60,000 nucleotides of DNA from Antedon mediterranea. Taxonomy: Eukaryota > Echinodermata > Crinoidea > Comatulida > Antedonidae. Below the pieces are notes generated by a model, which did not search any database, was not told the origin of the DNA, and worked only from the letters and a program-made list of their open reading frames with translations. Where the stretch lies: the NCBI RefSeq assembly GCF_964355755.1, contig NC_092675.1, positions 31,088,912 through 31,148,911 of the forward strand, written 5' to 3'. The position numbers and the translations under genes are program-made. This document shows, one piece after another, positions 24,101-36,100 of the stretch; position 1 is the stretch's first letter; each line of letters begins with the position of its first letter.

Positions 24101-27100
24101 ATGTATCTTTTGTATTTTATTATCAGTTTTGTGTGAATATAAGGCATTCAATAGGTTAAAGCTCGCTTTAAGTTGTATAATGTTACATAATATATCTATG
24201 GCCCTGTTTCTGCTGCCAAGAAAATACCGTATTTTATACGGTATTTTTTGAATACCGTATATACAGTATACCGTATGTTTTTGCCAGCAGAAACTGCGCT
24301 CATAAAACAAATACCGTATTTTGTATACCGTATTTTCCCCACAAAATTTCTGGATAAAATACGGTATTTACAAATTTATACCGTATTTTTTGTACCCTTT
24401 TCTGCTGCCAATAAAAAATACTGTATTTTTTTTAACCTGTGACATGAGCTCAACACCGTGTTTTTATTTTCTGTCGCTGTCAGCTGTTTTACACACGTGT
24501 ATAGATATATTCGGCGAAAATGTGGAGCGAAGACGTCACAGTATTTACTATATAAATCTGTGTGGGGAAGCTAAAATGTCCGGCCAACTAAAAGGTAATA
24601 AAAGGGACAACCACATTTATAAAGACATTTCTAAAAAAAATGAAGCTGCAGGAGTACGGAATAGACTTGTCTCCAAAGCAAGTAAATTCAAAGCTGAAGA
24701 GCCTGCGAAGCAGTACAACATTGCAAAAGACAATAACTCGGGGAGGGAATGAATTACTTGTCCCCATTATGATGTTTTCTGTGCTCTCACAACATCTCTA
24801 TCACTAGGGCTAGGCTGTTGAAAGTGAGACGTAAAACTTCCTTTATTGCGACTTTTAATTATCGACCAAATATATGAATGGCAATTTGGGTAAAAAGGAT
24901 GAAATATAACACGACCACCCAAGAAGTATTGTTAGCAGAAACAGGGTATTAAAAAATACGGTATAAGAAATACCGTATTTTTGTACCGTATTTTGAGCAG
25001 TTGCAGCAGAAACAGGCCCTATGATTGAATAGTATAAATATACTGTAAGTTGTAACTTTTTATATATAAATACTAAAAATAAAAAAACCAAAAAAACTTT
25101 AGGCTGCAAAGATAGTTTTCTACTGAAACAAAATTGATATAGATTATTGTAACAATTGTAAAGAATGAAATAAAAGTGAGTGAATCTCACAAAAGACAAA
25201 AAAAAAAAGTTGTTGAGAGTGCTAAAGTGGTTGAGAATTTGCTTTTATTGAATAAAAAAAAACAAATCGCTTCAACCAATCAACAGGTGAGAATCCAAAA
25301 TTGTTCAACCGTTAGCCCTCATAGGCTCTCTTTTCCCAGACTTGCTTTGTGTCAAGCAACAAAATCCCAAAACTGTCAACCGTAGTAATAAGCTTTCATG
25401 ATGATACAGTTTCCTAACGATTCCATCCTCTTGAATATAACTGGCTAAAGGTGCGGCACAAAAACATTGTAATTTACAAGGTAAAAAACACACATGGTCC
25501 AATCATTAAGTTGCTTCATTTATACATATTGTAATACTGAGTATTGGAGGTCTTGCACCATCCTCCTAAATCACTTTCACTTACTAACCTGGTTGAGTGT
25601 TCTTCTCATCTGTAAGCTCTAATCCTAAAGTATTAACCCTAATCTATAACCTAGAACAACCCTGGATATTCATGGAAACTTTGTTATACTATTTAGTTAG
25701 ACAACCTGATTAAAAGGCTAAAGTTTTGAGAACCTGCTCGAGAATTGATAGATGAGACAATATATATATAATCACTTGCATGTTGAAATATAGAATTATC
25801 TCAACATTTAATACTAATAATATACATATAATATAGTAACTTGCACTGATGAAGGGCTAGTGTTGCCTGAAAGCTCTGCTAACTTTTCTGGCATTTATCA
25901 TTTTGATTTAGCTTTTCTGATACCCACAGCATTGTCATTTTGTATCTCCATTGAGATCCAGCTACTGATACCCACAGCATTGTCATCTTGTATCTCCATT
26001 GAGATCCAGCTACTGATACCCACAGCATTGTCATTTTGTATCTCCATTGAGATCCAGCTACTGATACCTACAGCATTGTCATTTTTTCAGTTATTTGCCT
26101 TTGGATTTATAATATAGTAACTAAATAGAGATGGTAAAATTTACAATTTTATTTGTCTTCTGCAAACGGGTTTATCGATTTTATAAACATCCTTCATATA
26201 ATTAAAATACTGAATATATTAATATTATATAAAACATTATATTTGAATTTGAGGCTAGTCTGGTTACTATCATGTCTGTTTAAATGAAATTGTTGTTAGC
26301 ATTATTGACTACAGAGAGATATGTCAAAGGTTGATGACCACTTCTTCTTCTTCTTCCTTCTTCTTTTCCACATAGTGTCAGCAGTGTTTCTCCTTTCCTT
26401 AAAAAAAGTGCATATATGTTTCTTTATTACTTAATCATCATAAATTCATTGTGGCTGTATAAAAGGTATGTTTACTTAACAGTGCAGTTTTCTCTATACT
26501 TTTATGCAATTAAATTGATTCCCTTTTGTTATTAAATACAATTTGTTTAACTTATCTAATATTTGAAATGTACACTTCTCAGTGATCAATGAATTTTAAC
26601 TGTTTTAGATAATTCAAAATTTAACTCTCATTTTTTTTTAAATATTTTTGTAACAAATAGATTCCATGTTGAATTGTAGCTCTGTAATGGCCAATTATTT
26701 AGCAAATAGTTTGACAAATTATAAAGTGTCGGTGGCACTGTAGTATAGCAATGTTCCTGCTGGTTGCCTATGGCTGACGTGTGCAATTGTGACTGCCGCC
26801 TTTGGCTGCTTTTGATGTCTGGTATAGATAGCCTTTGTGTAGACATGTCTTTACTAATTGAGGTAATGCCAATGACAAGCTCAGAATCATGTTCAGTTAT
26901 TAGTGCCTGTGATTTTGGGTGCAAAGACGATGCTTTGTTTATTTATCATTAATTTAACAAAATAAATGTACACACACACAGCTGTTATGTCTGCACAAGC
27001 CTACAAAATAGAAGCCTGGCCGTTTATTCTTATCTTTTATAAACTTTAACTATATAATCTTTATATAATTATTGAGCTGATAACTTGTGTTTTTATCGAA

Positions 27101-30100
27101 GCAATCTGCTATTTATAATAGATTTTAAATGTCTGATCCATGAGTTAAAATTAGTTTCTATTTTGTATTAGAATTATTGTGTTATCATTGATTTCAAGCT
27201 ACCGTGTATCTATCAGTCCCTTAACGTATTATCCACATCAGAGTTTTCAAGCTGAACATGCCGAGTCGTTGAATGAGACGTTTACTGCGAAGCCCGTCAG
27301 TAAGAAAGCATAGGATTGAATTATCTTACATTACATGCATTATGCTGAATTTACCCAAAGGAAATCACTTCGATATCAAGTAATCAAAGTTATATAGATA
27401 AAGATATTTGTTATATAAAATGTAATGTCTGCTCAACTATTTTAAATAATATTGTAAAATTGATACTAACTTTCCAATTTGAGCACAGTAAGTTGCAGTG
27501 TAAAGGATGCTTTACACATTCTCGTGTTTATATAATTATTATTTTTATGTATTTTTTATGTAGACCTATGTGTAGAGAATATTTATTGAATAAACGAAGA
27601 AGGTAAAAATATAGTATCTATCTTCAAATAAATCCTATCTAATGGGACAAAGTGTACAAATAATGCATCAGTCATTGACTGACAGTGAATCATGATTAAA
27701 TCAATTTGGGCAAGATACGTCATAATCCTGCAGACATCTGAGCATTCATCAAATTCTACCCTGGTAATATTGGACAAAACATGCCATAATCCTGCAGACA
27801 TCTGAGCATTCATCAAATTCTACCCTGGTAATATTGGTCAATCCTGCAAACATCTGAGCATTCATCAAATTCTACCCTGGTAATATTGGACAAAATATAA
27901 TATAATCCTGCAGACATCTGAGCATTCATCACATTCTATCCTGGTAATATTGGACAAAATATAATATAATCCTGCAGACATCTGAGCATTCATCACATTC
28001 TACCCTGGTAATATCGGACAAAACATGCTACTATAATCCTGCAGACATCTGAGCATTCATCACATTCTACCCTGGTAATATTGGACAAAACATGCCATAA
28101 TCCTGCAGACATCAAAGCATTTATCACATTCTACCCTGGTAATATTGGACAAAACATGCTACTATAATCCTGCAGACATCTGAGCATTCATCACATTCTA
28201 CCCTGGTAATATTGGACAAAACATGCTACTATAATCCTGCAGACATCTGAGCATTTATCACATTCTACCCTGGTAATATTGGGCAAGACATGCTATAATC
28301 CTGCAGACATCTGAGCATTCATCACATTTTACCCTGGTAATATTGGGCAAGACATGCTATAATCATGCATACATCTAAGCATTCATCACATTCTACCCTG
28401 GTAATATCGGACAAAACGTGCTACTATAATCCTGCAGACATCTGAGCATTCATCACATTCTACCCTGGTAATATTGGGCAAGACATGCTATAATCCTGCA
28501 GACATCTGAGCATTCATCACATTTTACCCTGGTAATATTGGGCAAGACATGCTATAATCATGCATACATCTAAGCATTCATCACATTCTACCCTGGTAAT
28601 ATCGGACAAAACGTGCTACTATAATCCTGCAGACATCTGAGCATTTATCACATTCTACCCTGGTAATATTGGGCAAAACGTGCTACTCTAATCCTGCAGA
28701 CATCTAAGCATTCATCACATTCTACCCTGGTAATATTGGGCAAAACATGCTACTATAATCCTGCAGACATCTGAGCATTCATCACATTCTACCCTGGTAA
28801 TATTGGGCAAGACATGCTATAATCCTGCAGACATCTGAGTATTCATCACATTTTACCCTGGTAATACATTCCAGACAGATTAATGATGTGTTATATTATT
28901 CAATTCATCTTCTATGGGGTTTAGCGGTATAATAAAAATTGTTCACATTGAAGTAGAAATATAACTTATAAATATGCGCAAAACTGTTTTGAGTAGCAGT
29001 TAGTACATTTGGTAAGGGAGAGGAATAATTGCTATTTTTTTAATGGTATTTTTAAAAAAATATTTAATTTTGAATGGGGTTAGGTATTGGTTTTAACATC
29101 ATTGTAAAATGGTTTATGACAATGTAATGTGTGTGAAGGAATAAATCAGTCATGTGATTACCAAATTATGATTAATTGATCAAAACATTTAAAGAAACAA
29201 CCAAACTTTTTACAGTAGGCCTATGATAAAAAGAAAGACTCTGAACTTTTTACATATGACAACTGGCAATGAAACTGCAAAAGTAAAAAGGGAAACTGAT
29301 TTGTACAGCAATAAGGGGACAGCCTTAAATGATAAACTGATTTGTACAGCAATAAGGGGACAGCCTTAAATGATAAACTGATTTGTACAGCAATAAGGGG
29401 ACAGCCTTAAATGATAAACTGATTTGTACAGCAATAAGGGGACAGCCTTAAATGATAAACTGATTTGTACAGCAATAAGGGGACAGCCTTAAATGATAAA
29501 CTGATTTGTACAGCAATAAGGGGACAGCCTTAAATGATAAACTGATTTGTACAGCAATAAGGGGACAGCCTTAAATGATAAACTGATTTGTACAGCAATA
29601 AGGGGACAGCCTTAAATGATAAACTGATTTGTACAGCAATAAGGGGACAGCCTTAAATGATAAACTGATTTGTACAGCAATAAGGGGACAGCCTTAAATG
29701 ATAAACTTATCAAGTTTGATTGAAAATACTACTTTTTGAAAACTTCTACAAGATTGACGAGTTTCAGCTGTTTTTCTTGGAAGCTAATGAAGGTGATATT
29801 GTGAATATGAAACAGACTTTAGGTTTGTTTGGAAAAGTACACTAACTCTAAAATATACAAAGGACCTGAGGCAACATTTTGTATTAATAGTATACAATTT
29901 ATAAAATTAATATCTTGTACCATCTGTGAAGCATGATGGGAAGACTTGAACCATTATAATCCTAAGATTGCTCCTTTTCCATCATTTGGAATTGTTGTTT
30001 TTTCTTCAGTAAATGAAAAATTTGTCTAAAATAGAATTCTTCAAGTTGCCAATCAAAACCTGGGATATAAGGTTTTTTTTCATACTTACCTGAGGCTAAG

Positions 30101-33100
30101 TCATTTGTATTTGCTTAGCCTGTTTTGGGAAAACATCGGAATGCTTTTGAAACCTATACCATTTTTCAATTCATCAGTCTTTGGAATTTGGTCTAATTTC
30201 TAACCACATAGGATTACGACTTTTTTTGCATTAATACTTCAGTGTTTCAGCAGTTTTATGTAGATATTTGGTAAAACCTCACAAGGCCCCTCTCTCTCTC
30301 AGCTTAGACGTTGACACAGGAGATAGATTGACCCTAATATTGCAGAAGTTATTGAAACATGTATCCATAGAGTTAATCTTCAGATTTTAGAAAGAATATA
30401 ATAAAGAATGAAGTGAACATTTTAACATACAGTAATTACATTAAAAGAATAAAAATAGAAATAATAATCAGTTGGGCAAACAAAAATTTAAGGAAAACTA
30501 AAAGGAAACAAACAAGATAGCCAGATTTACAAAGATAATTTAGTAGAAATTAAAGAAGAATACAGCGTGCAGACTTTTCGCCAAAAAAGGGCAATTAAAA
30601 AATGGAACGTATGTGAAAGGAGTAGGCTACAACATCCCCAAACAATTTATAGTCTTGTAAGGAATAACTTTTCCACTTTTGCAGGATCAAAAAGCACTTT
30701 GGGTAAACAATTTTAATAGACCAACTAAGATATTAGTTCTAGCAGAAACAGGATATTAAAAATATCGTATAGCATAAACGGACCCTAAATCAAATGTACT
30801 TGAAGGGTGTATTTCCTTTTAATTTGAACTTGAAAAGTGTAATTTGATACTCTGCCAGGACACCTATATTTTGAAGTTGATAGTATTACTTACCTTTAAT
30901 AATTGTGAATAAAGAACTCATAACAAATTAAATGTAATTTGATATAATCAAGTTAGTAACTTGAAAGGAGGTTCATCAGCTGTTTTATCACCAATTAAAT
31001 AGACTCATAGATCTTTTGCAAGATATTACAACAATCTAAACCAATGCTGTAATATCTATTATTGAATAAATACCTGAAGTATTCAGGAAAAGTTATAAGT
31101 GACAAAGTAAATAAATGTCAACAGAACTTGTTAATTTTTAAGGATCAGTTATTTACTATACATTTGAAGAGCAATAGTGTATGATGGAATATGTCTAGAC
31201 TTACAACATCGGGTTGTGTCCAAAGCCTGAAGTTTTTAAACGTTAAAACTATAACTTATGATGATATACTGTAATGACATCTTTATTTGTTTACATTGTT
31301 TATTAAAGTTTTCATTAATTGAATAAATGTGATATGATATGATATGTAGTTGTTTAATATATTTTTTTTTGATAATTCTTTTATGACTGCTTTCAGAGTA
31401 ATTTAATTTGTACTATGTTCTTAGAAAATAAGAATAAAATGTCTATGTTCAAATAAGATATATTCCCAGATTACCGATAAATTGTTGACCACCACCAGCA
31501 AGCCAAGAATTAGTTTGACTGGAAAATAATAATAAGTTTGAGTACTTAACATTATAAACACATGGTCATTGAGTTTGTGAAACAAAGCATATAATGTAAA
31601 AATAACTGTCTCTGTGAACTGTGAAACTTATATACAATACATGCAAATACTTAAGTATATACAATACATGCAAATACTTAAGTCATAGAAATTGCCAAAA
31701 TGTTTATAGTTTGTATATTTGTCTTGAATATGACAAAAGTTCCTTTAAGCATAACGTGTAATAGTTATCCTATAAGAACTGGGTGGTCTAACACCAGTCC
31801 ATTTGGATTTAAATATTGCATAGTTGATTAAACTGGATATCGTATTTGTATCTAGTTTTAATTTGTATATTGAATTAGTTAGACTTTCTTTGATCGATTA
31901 GTGAATTGTTACTAGAGGACTATATTAATTAACAAAGGAAAATTAACTGAATTAACAGAATTTACTCATTTTATAAAGAATACTGTACCTGTATATTTGA
32001 AAGTAACTTGCATTAAATGATGAAAGTATGTACTTAGGATTACCAACTTTTTGTTGTTTACATGTTTGTTCCTATCCTAATGGAGTGTTCGTAATAGGGT
32101 GTTCTTTCAACACGAATATAATGCTCTAACAAGTCTGTTATTAGCTACAGATGATATTGAAATTTCTTATGAATGAAAGGTTATATACTGTAGATATTAA
32201 CAGGTATTGAAATTGTAAATGGCATTGTCCTACCGTAGAGGTAAATTGACCCATGGCCCTACTGTACCTTCATATTTTCAGTAGTACATTTAACAATTTA
32301 TATCATAAAAGTTTGTATGAGAATAAATAGTGATATTTGTGTGCTGTTGTTTTAATAAAAACAAATTTAAACTGAAAAATATTGAGCATGCGCGAGTAGA
32401 GACAACGCCTAACTCTTACACGCAGGGAAAAAGATCTTAAATTCAGACTAAAGGTAATATATAGCCAACAAACTCTACTATTTTTAAAAGTTGTATACAC
32501 TAACTAAAAGAAGACTGCATGATGGCGACTAATAGGCCTACTAGGGCAAATACTAAATCAATTGAATTAACAAGAAAAGCTAGACCCTCCGAAAGTCTAG
32601 AAGCAGATGATCCAATCGAAGCCTCCGGCGATCGACAGGGGGAAACTCAAACGCTCGCCGATCAACTAGGTAGGCTATCAGAACAACTTAATGGTAAACT
32701 AGATAAAGTCCTAGAAAATCAAAAAAACTACAACAAAAGGCTTACCAAACTGGAAACAACTGTCAAAGATCTAGAAAAAAGTGTGGAATATGCGCATGAT
32801 TCAACTAACAAAACGAAGGAAGAAATAAAAAAAATTGGAAATGAAATCAAGAAAATGGAGGAGTATGAAAACAAAATGGCGGCTTATCAGGATAAAATGG
32901 CGGACATGGAAAATTCAATCCTAAAACAAGAAAGATACAGTAGGAGTTTTAATCTAAGGTTTGGAGGAGTTATAGAAAATGCTACAGAAAACACCCAGGA
33001 CTTATTGCAAAAAGTACTACGCGAAGAACTCGGACTCGAGGACATCGAAATTGAAAATTGCCATCGCACCGGGAAACGCCGTTTAGATAACAAACCGAGG

Positions 33101-36100
33101 CATATAATAGCTAAATTTCTGTATCGTCCACAAAGAAACCAAGTCCTAAAACTAGGAAAAGTAAAATTAAAAAGTAAATCACAAAACGTATTTATTACTG
33201 AAGATTTACCTGACGCGGACATGAAGAAAAAGAGAGAATTATCTACAATTATGGCGCAGGCATATGCCGAAAAACGTAAGCCCGTATTCAGAAATGGACA
33301 ACTGTTTATCGACGGTAAGCCATACAAGCCACTAAAATAACTATAATTAAGTTATTAAGCCAAATTAATTAATGTTCAATTGAACACAATTAATTAATGT
33401 TTATGAATTATATTTCATACCTACATTACCGCAGAGTCTATCATTGTCTTGTAGAACGTAGACTAATTATGTGATTGTAGTAGTATTTCTACCGTTATAA
33501 ATTGTAAATAAACGAAGTTTGTTTGTTTATGTCGCGCACCTGGCTGTTAGTGTTATGTTCTGGATATCTCTGTCCATTCAAACTTTAATTCATGTGACCC
33601 ACGGCAGGTGTGCGACGATAGTGTTACATAATGAGAAATACCAACAACAATTAAGTGGCTGTTGACGATGTAAGTTTCAACGTAGTTGTTTACCGGTAAT
33701 TCATCGATGAGTTACTGGGTTGATCAAACTCGTAAACGTTAAACACATCGTTTTAATGAAACACAACACAACTAAATGTATTTAAGTTATACTATCCGTA
33801 CTTTACTAGTGATGTATAATGACAAATTATAACAACATTAAGTGGCTGATGTGATTAATAAGTGTGCGCCGTTATTGAGACATCATGTTCTAGACCGTTT
33901 CAACGTAGCTGTTTACCGGCGATGTTTGACTTACCAGTGAGTAACGATAACTTGCCATAATAATACATTCTGGACATCGGTGAGTTAGATTGATCAACAT
34001 CTTTTAAGTTAACCAAATACTTAATTGGCGTCCATGATCATCATTATTGTTTCACTGCCTGTCGTTTAGTTGTTGTTGGTATGTCATGATAAAACAATTC
34101 ATATTACATTGTATATATTGTAATTTATTGTACATACTTGTTAACTTAGGCTATATAGTGTTAACTATTCTCTGCTGTAAGCAGCTTGCTCAATTTTATT
34201 CATTTGTCATTTCCTTTTCTGTCTAATTTAAATGTTTGAATGTGACCTTTTTGATAATGTAAATGTGAGCACAGAATATTTTAACGAAGATAACTTAATT
34301 TCTTCACTTGAACATTCTAATTTATCATCAAACTTTTCTATATTTGGACTAAACTGTCGTAGTGTTGTTAATAAGTTTGACTTAATCTCAAACTATTTAG
34401 ACTCACTCGTACATGCCTTCTCCGTCATTGCCTTCAGTGAAACCTGGTTAACCGAAAAAGATAATATTAATCTATACCAGTTACCAGGCTACAGTTTGAT
34501 TCACAATGATAGGAAAGATAAGAGAGGTGGTGGGGTAGCGTTCTATGTTACCAACAAACTAACATATATTATTAGAAATGATCTGTCATCTTGTATGACT
34601 GAAGCAGAGACTATTTTTATTGAGATTGAGTTAGAATCAGGAAATAATGTTATTTGTGGTATAGTTTATAGACCACCCTCACGTTCCTTGCAAAAGTTTG
34701 ATGATGAATTAACATGTGTAATGCAAATGATTAATCTAGAAAAAAAGAAAGCTTACCTTGTGGGAGACTATAACATAAACTTACTCCAACAATCTACCGA
34801 CAACACTATCCAATCACACTTAGACACAATATTTTCTCAGTCATTTCAGCCAATCATAAAAAGTCCTACTAGAATATCCGATAATTGTGCTTCAATAATT
34901 GATAACATTTATTGCAACATCGATTCTTTTACTACGTCCCTTAAAAGTGGAATACTTATTACTGATATTTCTGATCACTTCCCAATATTCTGTGTAGATA
35001 CTTTGGAAAAACATAATAAGCAATATCCTCGATTTGTATATAAACGACAATACTCTCCTCAACAAACGGAGTATTTTTTGCAAGAATTACAAAGTAATCA
35101 GTGGAATGATGTGCTATTCTCAAATAATGCGAATGTTGCTTATCAAAATTTTACAAACACTTTAAATAAAACAATTGATAATTGTTTCCCTTTAAAACGA
35201 ATTAGAAATAAGGCGAACAAGTTAAAATCTCCTTGGATCACAGCTGAAATTGCCAGAGCTATCTCTCAAAAACATAAATTATATAAAAAGTACAAACAAA
35301 ATAACACCACTACTAATAAAAGTACGTACATACATTTTAGAAACAAGTTAACCACTACTATTAGAAATCGGAAAAAAGAATATTATATGGTCCAGTTTGA
35401 ACGAAATAAACAAGATATTAAAAAAACGTGGACAATCCTAAATGATATAATGGGTAGGAAAAAGACTACCAATTTGCCTACAAAAATAAAATTGGGTACT
35501 GATACTTTCTCTGATAATGATGAGAAAGCTGATGCATTCAACTCTTTTTTTATTAATATTGGAGAAAAACTAAATAATAAATTTAGGCATGAATCTCAAA
35601 ATGAAGAAATCACCCACAGAACTTTCTTAAAGGGAAATTTTACCTCTTCAATGTTTTTTAAGCCTGTTACTGAACATGAACTTAACCACTATATTAAAAA
35701 CACAAAGAATACTTCTCCTGGCCATGATGGTATAAGTGCCCAACTCATAAAATCTGCTTCCCCGTTTATTTTAAAACCTTTATTGCATATTATTAATACG
35801 TCATTATCATCGGGCTGTGTCCCGGCTGATATAAAAATTGCTAAAGTTATCCCGGTATTTAAGAATGGTGACATCTCCGATATAAATAATTATCGGCCTA
35901 TTTCCATTTTACCCTTTTTTTCCAAAATATTTGAGAGGATTGTGTATGATCAAACGATTTGTTACCTCTCAAAATATAACGTACTGAGTAAAACACAGTA
36001 TGGATTTAGACAACACCATTCAACTAGTCATGCTTTAATACAATCGATTGAAAAAATCACAAACGCTATTGAGAATAAAGAGTTCACACTAGGAGTTTTC

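Noticed and set aside
24321-24575. Upstream half of the 143-codon open frame before the Myb-like relic
   Set aside because: It runs through the ACCGTATTTT repeats and looks random until the ATG at 24576.
27725-28866. CRISPR array
   Set aside because: Direct tandem repeats without unique spacers, in a eukaryotic intron.
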